Positions 1 to 9,837 of a stretch of 64,000 nt of DNA are shown piece by piece. The first letter of the stretch is position 1. Each line of letters opens with the position of its first letter. The notes under the pieces were generated by a model that was given only the letters and a program-made list of their open reading frames with translations, did not search any database and was not told the DNA's origin. The stretch is from positions 124,001-188,000 of the forward strand of contig NZ_JAMXDB010000001.1 in the NCBI RefSeq assembly GCF_024718545.1. Direction: 5' to 3'. The position numbers were made by a program, and so were the translations under genes. The DNA comes from Weissella fangxianensis. GTDB taxonomy: Bacteria > Bacillota > Bacilli > Lactobacillales > Lactobacillaceae.

Positions 1-526
1 TCGTGGTGTACCACAGATCGAAGTTAAGTTCGATATTGACCGTAACGGTATTGTATCTGTTTCTGCTAAGGATTTGGGTACCAACAAGGAACAAAAGATT
101 ACCATCCAAAGTTCAGGTTCATTGTCAGAAGATGAAATTGAGCGTATGATGAATGACGCAAAGGCCAACGAAGAAGCTGACCAAAAGCGTAAGGAAGAAG
201 CTGACTTGCGTAACGAAGTTGACCAATTGATTTTCCAATCAGAAAAGACATTGGAAGAAGCAGGCGACAAGTTGTCAGATGATGATAAGAAGCCAGTTGA
301 AGACGGTGTTGCTGATTTGAAGGCAGCCAAGGAAGCTGACGACTTAGAAGATATGAAGGCAAAGAAGGAAGCTTTGGAGAAGGTTTCTCAAGAATTAGCC
401 GTTAAGTTGTATCAACAAGCACAACCAGAAGGAGGCAATGACGGAGCCGCACAAGACGGTCAATCAGGTAATGATGACACTGTTGATGGTGACTTTGAAG
501 ATGTCTCAGATGATGACAAAAAGTAA
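1..526 (+). CDS. dnaK: Chaperone DnaK (Hsp70), C-terminal part only
   Basis: This is the 3' end of dnaK; the open frame enters from the left edge at base 2. The visible 174 residues start with the last strands of the substrate-binding beta domain ([20 protein letters not shown]) and continue into the helical lid, which is rich in Lys and Glu. The tail is Gly/Asn/Asp-rich and ends in acidic [10 protein letters not shown], typical of DnaK. DnaK refolds proteins with DnaJ and GrpE in the cytosol. The next gene is dnaJ, the usual partner order. The ATPase domain lies outside the window, so nothing can be said about it or about upstream control. Confidence 0.97.
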   Translation, partial: RGVPQIEVKFDIDRNGIVSVSAKDLGTNKEQKITIQSSGSLSEDEIERMMNDAKANEEADQKRKEEADLRNEVDQLIFQSEKTLEEAGDKLSDDDKKPVEDGVADLKAAKEADDLEDMKAKKEALEKVSQELAVKLYQQAQPEGGNDGAAQDGQSGNDDTVDGDFEDVSDDDKK

Positions 527-570
527 AAATTAACGATCTGATCTGAACAACCCTACGTTACAGATCATAC

Positions 571-599
571 GCCCTTGTGAGAATAGCAGCTCACGGGGC
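571..599 (+). repeat. Stem-loop in the dnaK-dnaJ gap
   Basis: GCCCTTGTGAG and CTCACGGGGC pair around an 8-base loop, with one bulge and one G-T pair. No clear run of T follows directly, so it is not a convincing full terminator. It may reduce read-through or set a processing point between dnaK and dnaJ; that role is inferred. Confidence 0.45.
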
Positions 600-633
600 G
601 ATACATATTTAAATTTTTAGGAGGACTTGCCTC

Positions 634-1560
634 ATGAATAATACTGAATTATATGAGCGTTTAGGTATTGATAAAAATGCCTCACAAGATGAAATTAAGA
701 AAGCTTACCGTAAGTTATCTAAGAAATATCACCCCGATATTAACCATGAGGCAGGTGCCGAGGAAAAATATAAGGAAGTTCAAGAAGCTTATGAGACGCT
801 AGGTGATGAGCAAAAACGTGCCATGTACGACCAATATGGTGCTACTGACGGCCAACCTGGTGGCGGTCAAGGTGGTTTCGGCGGCTTTGGCGGTTTCGGT
901 GGCGGCGGTGCCCAATATGGTGACTTCTCTGACCTTGGTGATATCTTTAGCCAAATGTTTGGTGGTGGCTTCCAAGATCCAAATCGCCCTCGTAAAGGAC
1001 AAGATTTACAATATCGTATGAACTTGACGTTCGAAGAGGCGGTCTTTGGTAAAGATACGACAATTTCGTACACTCGTTCTACTGATGATGGTAAGCAAGA
1101 AAGTAAAGAACTGAAGGTCACTGTGCCAGCAGGAGTTGAAAATGGTCAACAAATGCGCTTATCTGGTCAAGGTGAAGCTGGCTTTAACGGCGGACCTTAT
1201 GGTGATTTGTTTGTTGTATTCCATGTTGCACCATCTAAGGATGGTTTCGAGCGTGAAGGTGCTACGGTTTATTCACGAATGGGTGTTGACTTTGCTACTG
1301 CAACATTGGGTGGTGAAATTTCCGTTAAAACAGTAAACGGTGAGGTTAAACTTAAGGTACCAGCTGGAACAGCAACGGAGACTAATTTCCGATTGCGTGG
1401 TAAGGGTGCTCCTCACATGCGTAATAACAACAACAATGGTGATCACATCGTGACATTATATGTTGAAGTGCCAAAGAAATTGAACAAGGAGCAAAAGAAG
1501 GCCCTTGAAGCTTTCCGTGAGACAATGACTGGCGAGCATAAAAAAGGATTTTTCGGTTAA
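634..1560 (+). CDS. dnaJ: DnaJ-type co-chaperone without zinc finger
   Basis: Hsp40 co-chaperone, 308 residues, preceded by AGGAGG at 620-625. The J domain has the HPD motif at residues 33-35, which stimulates the DnaK ATPase. A Gly/Phe-rich linker follows at about residues 75-118, then the two beta-sandwich client-binding domains and a C-terminal dimerisation segment. The four CxxCxGxG zinc repeats of classical DnaJ are absent, and the protein is about 70 residues shorter than E. coli or Bacillus DnaJ. By architecture it is a class B J-protein (CbpA-like), yet it sits in the dnaJ position directly after dnaK. No second dnaJ is visible in this window. Confidence 0.93.
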   Translation: MNNTELYERLGIDKNASQDEIKKAYRKLSKKYHPDINHEAGAEEKYKEVQEAYETLGDEQKRAMYDQYGATDGQPGGGQGGFGGFGGFGGGGAQYGDFSDLGDIFSQMFGGGFQDPNRPRKGQDLQYRMNLTFEEAVFGKDTTISYTRSTDDGKQESKELKVTVPAGVENGQQMRLSGQGEAGFNGGPYGDLFVVFHVAPSKDGFEREGATVYSRMGVDFATATLGGEISVKTVNGEVKLKVPAGTATETNFRLRGKGAPHMRNNNNNGDHIVTLYVEVPKKLNKEQKKALEAFRETMTGEHKKGFFG

Positions 1561-1569
1561 TAAATAACC

Positions 1570-1604
1570 ACAAGTGACCTTTGTTTAAGGTTGCTTGTTT
1601 TTTT
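1570..1604 (+). terminator. Rho-independent terminator after dnaJ
   Basis: ACAAGTGACCTT pairs with AAGGTTGCTTGT (two G-T pairs), with a 5-base loop, followed by seven T with one trailing A. It closes the dnaK-dnaJ unit. Confidence 0.85.
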
Positions 1605-1632
1605 ATATGTCATAATATACTGATGGATAGGG

Positions 1633-1917
1633 GTGTGCGACTTGCAATTAGGGGAATTAAAAGTATCAGTAAATGGTATGTCTTTAAGTCGTCCAATTGC
1701 AACCCGCCTATTTGTCCCTAATTTTGAATCAATTAGAATCGTTGGCAAAGATGGGCACTATTTGATTTTAGAAATAGATAAGAATCAAGTAACAACAGTC
1801 AGTGATTTACAGCAGTATCAAGATGATAACTTAGAAATAGTTGTTCGTGATCGTGATCAAGTGTTACACAAAATTTACGGCTACCGCATTATTCAAGATG
1901 TTATTGTGTTGGGCTGA
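1633..1917 (+). CDS. Small protein of unknown function
   Basis: A 94-residue soluble protein that I do not recognise. It has alternating hydrophobic and charged stretches suggesting a beta-rich fold, with no cysteine pair, signal peptide or membrane segment. I list the GTG start at 1633; a TTG at 1642 is also possible because the G-rich AGGGGTG (1629-1635) is spaced better for it. The stop TGA at 1915-1917 is directly followed by the ribosome site of the next gene, so the two are probably co-transcribed. No function is assigned. Confidence 0.7.
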   Translation: MCDLQLGELKVSVNGMSLSRPIATRLFVPNFESIRIVGKDGHYLILEIDKNQVTTVSDLQQYQDDNLEIVVRDRDQVLHKIYGYRIIQDVIVLG

Positions 1918-1932
1918 TTGAGGAAGGAAAGT

Positions 1933-2673
1933 ATGCAAAGACGAATCGGATGGCTTTTAGCAACAATTATCGGCATCGTTGCCATTATTGTTGTCTTAGT
2001 ATTATATCGTAGTAATGAGCAGCCTACCCGTGTTCGAACGATGGCTGAGGTAAACCTAAAACATAATAAGCAACCTTTTGCAAAAAAAGGTAGTGATGAT
2101 GGTAAGTATGAACCAACGAAAAAAGATTTAGCCAACAAAAACTTTGTCCAAACTGGGCAAATTAAAAAAGTCGGCCAATATCAGATTACCGAGAACGGTC
2201 TTGTTCAGAAGTGGGTCGATAGTAAAAAAGTAAATCAAACAATTACTAACGGTACGCTTGACTACAAGATTGAACAAATTAATGTCATCAAAAATACGGC
2301 TAGGACACAAAATGCTTTAGTATCTGCTAGACATACATTAAATGATCGAAATATTTCTGATAAGTTTACGACTTTGGTAATTAATTACCGAGTGACTAAT
2401 AATAACGCAGTGACGGCTATAACACCGGGCATTACAGCGGTTAAGTACCCTGGTAGTACAACGATGTCAGCATTGAGTGGTATTTACAATGATGGTCAGT
2501 TAAATACGGCTGGTGTTGTGCCATATAGTACGGTTGTTACAACAACAACCGTTTTGGTACCGAAAAAGGATGTTGCGAACTTAAAGTCACTTAATGTGCA
2601 GTTTGCCACGGTAAAAGATTCTGCCGGTAACGAAATTGAAAAACCTTCTGCAGTTAATACAATTACGTTTTAA
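1933..2673 (+). CDS. Membrane-anchored extracellular protein, unknown function
   Basis: About 246 residues. An N-terminal MQRR sequence is followed by one hydrophobic segment (residues 6-27), so the rest should lie outside the cell. The exterior part is Lys-rich at first and then beta-rich; the stretch starting LDYKIEQINVIKNTA and the later VINYRVTNNNAV resemble the Ig-like folds of DUF4352/telomeric-repeat-factor-like surface proteins, but that is a weak impression. AGGAAGG at 1921-1927 fits the ATG at 1933; an in-frame TTG at 1918 overlaps that site and is unlikely. It follows the small unknown gene by 15 bases and ends before a terminator. Confidence 0.8.
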   Translation: MQRRIGWLLATIIGIVAIIVVLVLYRSNEQPTRVRTMAEVNLKHNKQPFAKKGSDDGKYEPTKKDLANKNFVQTGQIKKVGQYQITENGLVQKWVDSKKVNQTITNGTLDYKIEQINVIKNTARTQNALVSARHTLNDRNISDKFTTLVINYRVTNNNAVTAITPGITAVKYPGSTTMSALSGIYNDGQLNTAGVVPYSTVVTTTTVLVPKKDVANLKSLNVQFATVKDSAGNEIEKPSAVNTITF

Positions 2674-2730
2674 CAGATTGAAACAGCTGTATTAAACCGT
2701 TGAAAAATGATAATATTATAAGTAGTATTG

Positions 2731-2757
2731 ACCGTCGTTTTAGGCGGTTTTCTTTTT
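2731..2757 (+). terminator. Terminator after the surface-protein gene
   Basis: ACCGTC pairs with GGCGGT (one G-T pair) around a 6-base loop, followed by a T-rich tract. It separates the preceding pair from rnz. Confidence 0.7.
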
Positions 2758-2817
2758 GAATAAGTTTGATACTTATCCATGAACAGACATTTAAAAAAAG
2801 ATAAGGAGTTCCTAACT

Positions 2818-3798
2818 ATGCAAATTGAGTTTCTGGGAACTGGCGCTGGTTCACCAGCACACTTTCGTAATGTAACTGGTATTGCGTTACGTTTACTTGA
2901 AGAAATTAATGAAGTATGGCTGTTTGATGTTGGTGAAGGAACCCAACGTCAAATGCTACGATCGACCATTCGTCCCCGCAAGGTAACAAAAATATTCATT
3001 ACACACTTACATGGTGATCATATTTATGGCTTGCCAGGATTACTTTCGTCACGCTCATTTCAGGGTGGTGAAGATGAATTAACGATTTACGGTCCCAAAG
3101 GCATTCGACAGTTTGTTGAGGTTAGTTTACGTGTATCACAGACACGTCTAACTTACCCAATTAAATTCGTTGAATTACCAGAAACTGGTGGGGATGTTTT
3201 ACAGACAGAGAAATTTACAGTATCTGCATTACCACTAGATCACCGCATCACTTCGTTTGGTTACCGGGTAACTGAACATGCACATCCAGGTGAGCTATTA
3301 GTTGAACGCTTGCGAGACCTAAATGTACCCGCTGGTCCGTTGTACGGACAGTTAAAGCAGGGTAAAGATGTAACGTTGGCTGATGGGCGTACGATTCACG
3401 GTGCAGATGTTATTGGGGATCCACAACCAGGACGTTGTGTCGCCATTATGGGTGATACTCGCAAAACAGATAATACGATGACCCTTGCAAGGAATGCAGA
3501 TGTTTTGGTACATGAATCAACATATGGTAAGGGGGAAGGTAAGCAAGCCCGTAATCACTTCCATACAACGAGTGTACAAGCAGCCGCTATTGCTGATCAA
3601 GCGCAGGTGGGTCGATTGCTATTAACGCATATTTCGGCGCGCTATGCTGGTAAGGCTGCTAATGAATTGGCCTATCAAGCACGAGCTATTTTTTCTAATA
3701 CTCGTGTCGTCAATGATTTTGACGTTTTTGATGTGCCATTTGGTAAGCAAGGAAATACGAAACCGATGAAATTAACCGTAACAAATGAGGTTGAGTAG
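2818..3798 (+). CDS. rnz: Ribonuclease Z (tRNA 3'-processing)
   Basis: Endonuclease that trims the 3' trailer of tRNA precursors lacking encoded CCA. The 326-residue protein is a metallo-beta-lactamase fold: HLHGDH at residues 63-68 is the zinc-binding motif, and later [19 protein letters not shown] and HESTYG carry further metal ligands and the family exosite region. Length matches the short bacterial RNase Z. The start at 2818 is set by AAGGAG at 2803-2808; an earlier in-frame ATG at 2779 lacks a ribosome site. recJ follows after 12 bases, so rnz-recJ-apt are probably one operon. Confidence 0.96.
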   Translation: MQIEFLGTGAGSPAHFRNVTGIALRLLEEINEVWLFDVGEGTQRQMLRSTIRPRKVTKIFITHLHGDHIYGLPGLLSSRSFQGGEDELTIYGPKGIRQFVEVSLRVSQTRLTYPIKFVELPETGGDVLQTEKFTVSALPLDHRITSFGYRVTEHAHPGELLVERLRDLNVPAGPLYGQLKQGKDVTLADGRTIHGADVIGDPQPGRCVAIMGDTRKTDNTMTLARNADVLVHESTYGKGEGKQARNHFHTTSVQAAAIADQAQVGRLLLTHISARYAGKAANELAYQARAIFSNTRVVNDFDVFDVPFGKQGNTKPMKLTVTNEVE

Positions 3799-3810
3799 CA
3801 AGGAGGCAGT

Positions 3811-6117
3811 ATGATTAATTCACGTTATCAATGGCGTTTTCCTGAGGTAAGCAATCAAAAGGCAATTAAAACACTCAGTGAAACATTCGGCATCACTGAA
3901 TTGATTGCAAAGATTTTAGTTAATCGAGGTTATGATACTGTTGAAGCTGCGAATGCCTTTTTACGACCTGAGTTGTCAGGTCTACATGATCCATTTTTAC
4001 TTCATGATATGGATAAAGCGATTGAACGGTTGATGCAAGCCATTGATAGTGGTCAAAAGATTATCGTCTATGGTGATTATGATGTCGATGGTATGACGAG
4101 TACAGCCATTATGACCTGGGCATTAGAATTAATGGGCGCTAACGTCGATTATTTTGTGCCGAGTCGTTTTAGCGATGGCTATGGTCCTAATTTAGCTAAT
4201 TATCAGAAGTTAGCTGCTGAAGGGATGCAGTTATTAGTGACTGTTGATAATGGGGTTTCAGGAAAAGACGAAATCGCTTGGTTAATGGCACAAGGTATTG
4301 ATGTTATTGTCACTGACCATCATGAGTTGCCTGAAGAATTGCCAGTAGCGACAGCCATTGTTCATCCACGTCATCCAGAAGGTTCATATCCATTTGGTGG
4401 CCTTTCAGGAGCAGGCGTTGCTTTTAAAGTGGTGTCCGCCTTACTTGAAGAGCCTGCCGATGAGGTCTTAGACTTAGCTGCCTTAGGTACTGTTGCTGAT
4501 GTCATGTCATTGACAGATGAAAACCGTATTATTGTTAAGCAAGGACTTGAGAGTCTAAAGTTAGACCCACGGCCAGGTGTAGCAGCATTACTAGCTGCTG
4601 CTGGTACTCAGTTATCGGATATTGATTCTTCAACAATTGGTTTTACAATTGCGCCTCGATTGAATGCACTCGGTCGATTAGAGAATGCAACAACTGGTGT
4701 CCAATTACTATTAATGGATGAGCTTGAAGAAGCAAAGCCTTTGGCCGATCATGTCAATGCTTTAAATCAGGAACGACAACAATTAGTCACAAAAATTACG
4801 ACTGCTGCCCAAGAACAAGCGGCGCAGCTAAGCGAGGATCCTGTCCTTGTAGTTGCTGGTGAAAACTGGCATGAAGGGGTATTAGGAATTGTTGCTAGTA
4901 AATTGGTCGAACAGACTGGTAAACCAACGATTGTCTTAAATGTGAATGGTGATGAGATGAAAGGTTCTGGTCGTTCAGTGGCTGCCTTTGATTTGTTTAC
5001 GGCCCTAGCCGGACATCGAGATCTAATGACGACCTTTGGTGGTCACGCCAGTGCAGCGGGGATGACCGTACCAACCAATAATTTAACAGCTTTAAGAGCT
5101 GCTTTACGTGATGAGGCAGCACAACAACAGTTAGCTACAGCGCAAAAAGCAGACATGCAAATCGCAACAACGGTAACAGCTGCCGACTTTACCAAGGAAA
5201 ATTTTGATAATTTACAAGTATTAGCCCCATTTGGTGAAGGTAATCCAGAACCATTATTTATGTTGGACTTACGCGGTGTGAACCAAGTTAAGACCATGAG
5301 TGAGGGGAAGCACCTACGTTTTATTGCGCAGACAGATACTGATCAATTACCTGTCGTTGCCTTCGGCTGGGGGAACCAAGCTAGTGCACTTGCCGGTCAT
5401 TTTTCTTCATTACAGATTGTTGGTACGATGAGCCAAAATTCGTATCGAGGAAATATATCATATCAATTAATGCTACGGGATATGTCAGCAAAAGGGGCGG
5501 CTATTTTAGATTGGCGAACAAGCCATCTGACAAAACAAACATTTAGTAAGCCAGTGACCTATGTCTTTTTCAAAGAAAAACATTTACAGCAGCTGGCAGC
5601 GTATGTTGATCCTGCAGCTCAGGCGTTGATGTGGCAAGATGCATTGCAAATGTCAAATATACAGACCATGGTACTAGTGGATTTGCCGGATTCATTAGAT
5701 CAACTGCAAACTTTATTACAAACAAGTATACCTGGCCGACTTGCACCGATGTTTTATGTGCAATCACCAGTTTATCTCCAGAAAGTACCAAGTAAGCAAG
5801 TGTTCTCGAATGTCTATAAGTTTGTGCTTTCTTTCAAGGATATTAATTTGCAAACGCAATATGATGCGATGGTTAAGCATCTGAAAATCTCTAATATGAC
5901 ACTAAAACTAATTTTAAAGGTGTTTTTAGAGGCAAAATTTGTTACAATTGACAATGGTGTTTTGAATGCTGTGCCAAATCCGACACCGATGAAGTTAACA
6001 CAGACTCAGACGTTTCAACGATTTATGGCGCAGCGAGATCTTGAACAACAATTAATTTACAGTACAACAGCTGAATTAGAAACTTTATTAATGAAATTAA
6101 GTAAGCAGGAGAGCTAG
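3811..6117 (+). CDS. recJ: Single-strand DNA exonuclease RecJ
   Basis: 5'-3' single-strand exonuclease used in recombination and base-excision or mismatch repair. The 768-residue protein shows the DHH-family motifs: GDYDVDGM at residues 88-95, VTDHH at about 168-172, then [11 protein letters not shown] and the DHHA1 domain with GSGRS and GGHASAAG. An OB-fold region follows, and then a C-terminal extension of about 200 residues as seen in RecJ of Bacilli. AAGGAGG precedes the ATG at 3811. apt starts 4 bases after the stop, so translation is likely coupled. Confidence 0.97.
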   Translation: MINSRYQWRFPEVSNQKAIKTLSETFGITELIAKILVNRGYDTVEAANAFLRPELSGLHDPFLLHDMDKAIERLMQAIDSGQKIIVYGDYDVDGMTSTAIMTWALELMGANVDYFVPSRFSDGYGPNLANYQKLAAEGMQLLVTVDNGVSGKDEIAWLMAQGIDVIVTDHHELPEELPVATAIVHPRHPEGSYPFGGLSGAGVAFKVVSALLEEPADEVLDLAALGTVADVMSLTDENRIIVKQGLESLKLDPRPGVAALLAAAGTQLSDIDSSTIGFTIAPRLNALGRLENATTGVQLLLMDELEEAKPLADHVNALNQERQQLVTKITTAAQEQAAQLSEDPVLVVAGENWHEGVLGIVASKLVEQTGKPTIVLNVNGDEMKGSGRSVAAFDLFTALAGHRDLMTTFGGHASAAGMTVPTNNLTALRAALRDEAAQQQLATAQKADMQIATTVTAADFTKENFDNLQVLAPFGEGNPEPLFMLDLRGVNQVKTMSEGKHLRFIAQTDTDQLPVVAFGWGNQASALAGHFSSLQIVGTMSQNSYRGNISYQLMLRDMSAKGAAILDWRTSHLTKQTFSKPVTYVFFKEKHLQQLAAYVDPAAQALMWQDALQMSNIQTMVLVDLPDSLDQLQTLLQTSIPGRLAPMFYVQSPVYLQKVPSKQVFSNVYKFVLSFKDINLQTQYDAMVKHLKISNMTLKLILKVFLEAKFVTIDNGVLNAVPNPTPMKLTQTQTFQRFMAQRDLEQQLIYSTTAELETLLMKLSKQES

Positions 6118-6121
6118 ACTG

Positions 6122-6637
6122 ATGTTGGATTTGAATGACTATATTGCCTCTATTCCGGATTTTCCAGAAAAGGGTATAATTTTCCGTGATATCACACCAC
6201 TATGGGGAAATGCAGAAGCATATGCAGAGGCAACACATCGCATCGCGCATTTTGCAAAGATGCGTGATGTCAACGTTGTGGTTGGTCCAGAATCACGCGG
6301 CTTTTTAGTTGGGGCGCCAGTAGCTCATGAATTGGGAACTGGGATTGTCTTAGCTCGTAAGCCAGGCAAATTGCCACGGGAAACAGTTAGTGAAAATTAT
6401 TCTCTAGAGTATGGTGAAGCTTCTTTGGAAATGCATAAAGATGCGATTAAACCAGGAGAGAAAGTCTTAATTACTGATGATTTACTTGCTACGGGTGGTA
6501 CAATTGCTGCTACCATTAAATTGGTTGAATCATTAGGTGGTGAAGTTGCAGGGCTAGCATTTATGATTGAATTGAATGACTTACATGGTCGTGAAAAGCT
6601 TGCAGGTTATGATATTTTGTCATTAATGGATTACTAA
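6122..6637 (+). CDS. apt: Adenine phosphoribosyltransferase
   Basis: Salvages adenine to AMP using PRPP. The 171-residue length is standard. Diagnostic elements are the N-terminal [25 protein letters not shown] in the flexible region, and the PRPP-binding loop [13 protein letters not shown] at about residues 115-127. It is the last gene of the rnz-recJ-apt run, an order also seen in related lactobacilli; adenine release during DNA repair by RecJ does not by itself explain the linkage. A hairpin lies 60 bases after the stop. Confidence 0.97.
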   Translation: MLDLNDYIASIPDFPEKGIIFRDITPLWGNAEAYAEATHRIAHFAKMRDVNVVVGPESRGFLVGAPVAHELGTGIVLARKPGKLPRETVSENYSLEYGEASLEMHKDAIKPGEKVLITDDLLATGGTIAATIKLVESLGGEVAGLAFMIELNDLHGREKLAGYDILSLMDY

Positions 6638-6698
6638 AATAAGAAAAATTTATGTTTGGTTTTTGGAATATAATTTATAATACTTTTAAGTAATTAAG

Positions 6699-6737
6699 GG
6701 AGCCGGGTTTATATTTATCCGACTCCTTTATGTTTTT
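6699..6737 (+). terminator. Hairpin with T-rich tail after apt
   Basis: GGAGCCGG pairs with CCGACTCC with one mismatch around a loop of about 12 bases, followed by TTTATGTTTTTAT. It is probably the apt terminator. A TATAAT-like element lies just upstream (about 6682-6687), so the promoter of the next gene may overlap this region and the hairpin would then fall in its leader. Confidence 0.6.
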
Positions 6738-6754
6738 ATATGGGAGCATCTGGA

Positions 6755-7789
6755 ATGGTGATGAATAGTAAAGATAAAGATAGAACGGTACAAATACTGG
6801 CAGGTTTGGCAATTATAATGTTGATTTTTATTAGCATTATCAATCCACAAGATCATAGTATTTTGTATAATTTTTTCACATGGTTAACTTGGCCAACAAT
6901 TTTCTTTATTGCTGGTTATTATATCAATATTAATTTAAAAATTGGACAATCTATTGTCTTAGCGATTAAACGTTATTTAATACCGTATCTGGTGGTTGGT
7001 TTATTAATGATCGTTATTAATAAAGTAGTTCAGCTCCTGCAATTAAACACGTGGGTCAATGCACCATTTCCGGCAATGCGTACTGGATTGAAGGCTCTCT
7101 TATATGGTAACGGCACACCTGTTACAACTATTTTTGGCTTTTTCGATACAGGAATTGGGTTACTTTGGTTACTAATGGCGTTGTTTGTCGGTACGATTTT
7201 AACGGTTCTTATTGCTAAAGTTAAAAAAGTGCCATTGGCAATTTTAATTGTTATTTTGTTAGCTGGTGTTGGGTTTTACCTTGCAACTTTCATTCAAATC
7301 CCTTGGTCACTAGAACCAGCATTTATTGCTTTGCCTTTTATGTTGTTTGGTCTTTATTATCATAGATTAGTTAATTGGTCAGCGGGTATTGCAACTATTT
7401 TGGCGGCATTGCTAGTAAATCTGACAATGTCAGCTTCAACAGGCTTGACCATGGAAGTTGCCTACACACCATTTTGGATTTTGGGTACGTTAACTGCCTT
7501 GATCAGCTTGGCTGGATTAGTTGTGATAGCTAATAAACTTGTAAATAGTACGCTACTAGCTAAACTAGCAAACTTATTTATCAATATTGGTAGCTACTTT
7601 AGTTTAAGCCTCGCTGTGTTCATATTTATTAAAACAATGATACCGATGAATAATTACATTGGTCGTATATTACCTGCCGGAATGATTAGCTTTATCATTA
7701 TCTGGTTACTCATGTTAATTATTAGCTTCGTCATTAAGCTCGGTATTGTTAAAACCGTAAATGTCGTTCGTGATCAAAAAGGTGATTGA
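6755..7789 (+). CDS. Acyltransferase-3 family membrane protein
   Basis: Integral membrane protein of about 344 residues with about ten hydrophobic segments, resembling the fucose 4-O-acetylase branch of acyltransferase family 3, which transfers acetyl or other acyl groups to cell-surface polymers. Family-like stretches are WPTIFFIAGYYI, an LLYGNG loop, a LLWLLMALFVG segment and IPWSLEPAFIALPFMLFGLYY. The usual N-terminal catalytic His of the family (as in IxxGH) is not evident; the position reads IISIINPQDHS, so activity is uncertain. GGGAG at 6742-6746 suits the ATG at 6755; ATG codons at 6740 and 6761 are alternatives. It ends one base before the LTA-synthase-like gene, implying a shared transcript and pathway. 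Confidence 0.82.
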   Translation: MVMNSKDKDRTVQILAGLAIIMLIFISIINPQDHSILYNFFTWLTWPTIFFIAGYYININLKIGQSIVLAIKRYLIPYLVVGLLMIVINKVVQLLQLNTWVNAPFPAMRTGLKALLYGNGTPVTTIFGFFDTGIGLLWLLMALFVGTILTVLIAKVKKVPLAILIVILLAGVGFYLATFIQIPWSLEPAFIALPFMLFGLYYHRLVNWSAGIATILAALLVNLTMSASTGLTMEVAYTPFWILGTLTALISLAGLVVIANKLVNSTLLAKLANLFINIGSYFSLSLAVFIFIKTMIPMNNYIGRILPAGMISFIIIWLLMLIISFVIKLGIVKTVNVVRDQKGD

Positions 7790-7790
7790 T

Positions 7791-9767
7791 ATGAAAAAGT
7801 TTTTAAGTAAGCAACAGTTTAATGGTCCAACATTCAATAATTGGATGAAATTTTTACTTATTGGGCTGTCTTTAAGTGTCTTAACGACTGTTGTTTTACA
7901 ATTTGCAATGTATTTTCAAGTGTGGGGGCGTTTTGATCAGACCTTAGATTTGGGCCAAGCTATTTGGACATCTCTTAAGTTTCTAATACGCCCACAAGCA
8001 TTATTTACGATTCTTGCTTGTTTGATTTTATTTGTGTTTATTGTCGTTCTGGTAAACCGTTTATTTGTCGGTATGGCCATTTACTTGACGTTAGCAGTTG
8101 TGACATTTGTGGCGGAATACATGAAGATGAAGTCACGAAATGAACCTATTTTATTTAGTGATATGTCAGAAGTTACTGCTGTTGGCGGCTTGACACAAAT
8201 GGTTGATAAGAACCTATTGATCATTGCGATTGTTGGCATTGTTATTGTTTTTGTTGGTGCCGGGTTACTCGAATTTTGGGTTCATCGTAAAAAGGCTGGC
8301 CGTTTCGCGGCATCTATTCAGCGAATGATGATTAAACAAACAGGTACACGTATCGCGGTACTATTAGCAACATTTCTAACGTTGGCAGCGCCTTTTGTCG
8401 CCAATGCCGATCAGAATCGTGCGATATTGGATCATTTTAAATATCAGTGGCAGAGTTTTAATACTGGTGAAGATGCGATGCTGAATGGACCTGTCATGAC
8501 TTTTGTATCTAACATTTCAAGTGTTATTATGCGAGAACCAGCTGGTTATTCAGAAAAATCAATGGCTGCATTAGAAAAGAAATATACAAAATATTCTGAC
8601 TCGTTAAATAAAACTAGGCAGGATAATCTTAAGGGACAAACGGTGGCTTATGTCTTAAGTGAGTCACTGACAAATCCTGATGAAGTTCCTGGATTAAAAT
8701 ATAAAGGGACTGATGTATTTAAAAATATTAAACAAATACAAAAGGATTCTGTTTTCTCTGGTAGAATGTTGTCTTCAGGTTACGGTGGTGGAACTGCGAA
8801 TATCGAGTATATGACTTTGGCAGGCTTCCCGTTAGCAACCTTTGCACCAGAAATGGTGGTACCTTATACGCAATTAGTACCGGTTGCTAATGAAATACCA
8901 ACGATTACCAACTTGTTCCAAAATCGTGAAGTGATTCATCCTTATGTTGGTACTTTCTATAATCGTCGTGATGCTTATAAAAAGATTGGTATCCAAAAGT
9001 TCTATACAACCGATGGCAAGCAATATAAGTATCCAGACAAGTATACGAAGCCTGTTGGTTCTAAGGATAATTATCCTGCCGATAAATCTTCTTATGCCTA
9101 CTTAACAAAGAAAATTACATCAGCGAATAAGAACAAATCACAGTTCTTACAGTTGATGACAATGCAGAATCATATGCCTTATTCTGCTAACCAGTATCCT
9201 GATAGTAATTACAAGATGTCAGAACCAGCGGTTTCAGGTAATACAAAGGAAACGGTCGAGAGTTATATTGCAGGTGTGCATTACACTGACGTAGCCACTA
9301 AGAATTTGGTTAATAAACTAGAAAACATTTCTCGTCCAGTGACCCTAGTCTTTTATGGCGATCATTGGCCAGGCGTGTTCACATTTGTTAATCAGGATAA
9401 GCAACTAGAGCGTTCTCATGAGACGGACTACTTTATTTACCAAAATAAGGCTGCTCGTGAAAAGAGTAAGGCAACGACAAATCAAAACCAGCGTGCCTAT
9501 GCATCACCAAGTGATTTCCCAGCGTTGGCATTAGAGGCAACGAATAGTAAATTAACACCATTCTATGCTTTGCAAACCAAGGTAACGAAAGAATTACCAG
9601 CATTCGCAAACTATACACGTGGTAAATTTGTTGATAATAATGGTCATACCTTAAAAACAAAAGATTTAACTAAGAAGCAGAAAAAGTTACTACATGAATT
9701 TAAGTTAGTGCAATATGACTTGAGTTCAGGCGAACATTATCTGTCAAAGAGTTTTACTAAAAAATAA
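7791..9767 (+). CDS. LTA synthase family sulfatase-fold membrane protein
   Basis: About 658 residues with five N-terminal membrane segments (roughly residues 21-230) and an extracellular alkaline-phosphatase/sulfatase-fold domain. LTA synthases of this type move glycerol-phosphate from phosphatidylglycerol to a growing teichoic acid or a primer. The catalytic threonine is probably T335 in YGGGTANIEY, and FYGDHWP at 521-527 carries metal ligands. The N-terminal part has a long KMKSRNEPILFSDM loop as in this family's divergent members rather than canonical LtaS, so phosphoglycerol transfer to another surface glycan is possible. GGTGAT before the ATG at 7791 overlaps the end of the acyltransferase gene. 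Confidence 0.88.
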   Translation: MKKFLSKQQFNGPTFNNWMKFLLIGLSLSVLTTVVLQFAMYFQVWGRFDQTLDLGQAIWTSLKFLIRPQALFTILACLILFVFIVVLVNRLFVGMAIYLTLAVVTFVAEYMKMKSRNEPILFSDMSEVTAVGGLTQMVDKNLLIIAIVGIVIVFVGAGLLEFWVHRKKAGRFAASIQRMMIKQTGTRIAVLLATFLTLAAPFVANADQNRAILDHFKYQWQSFNTGEDAMLNGPVMTFVSNISSVIMREPAGYSEKSMAALEKKYTKYSDSLNKTRQDNLKGQTVAYVLSESLTNPDEVPGLKYKGTDVFKNIKQIQKDSVFSGRMLSSGYGGGTANIEYMTLAGFPLATFAPEMVVPYTQLVPVANEIPTITNLFQNREVIHPYVGTFYNRRDAYKKIGIQKFYTTDGKQYKYPDKYTKPVGSKDNYPADKSSYAYLTKKITSANKNKSQFLQLMTMQNHMPYSANQYPDSNYKMSEPAVSGNTKETVESYIAGVHYTDVATKNLVNKLENISRPVTLVFYGDHWPGVFTFVNQDKQLERSHETDYFIYQNKAAREKSKATTNQNQRAYASPSDFPALALEATNSKLTPFYALQTKVTKELPAFANYTRGKFVDNNGHTLKTKDLTKKQKKLLHEFKLVQYDLSSGEHYLSKSFTKK

Positions 9768-9770
9768 AAT

Positions 9771-9837
9771 AAAGCATCTTGTCAAAAACGCAAGCTACAT
9801 GAAGTAGGGCGTACTCGAGACAAGATGCTTTTTATTT
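9771..9837. terminator. Bidirectional terminator between convergent envelope genes
   Basis: AAAGCATCTTGTC (9771-9783) pairs perfectly with GACAAGATGCTTT (9819-9831). The 35-base interior can fold further. T runs flank it on one strand and A runs on the other, so it can end both the LTA-synthase-like gene and the minus-strand acyltransferase gene. Confidence 0.8.
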
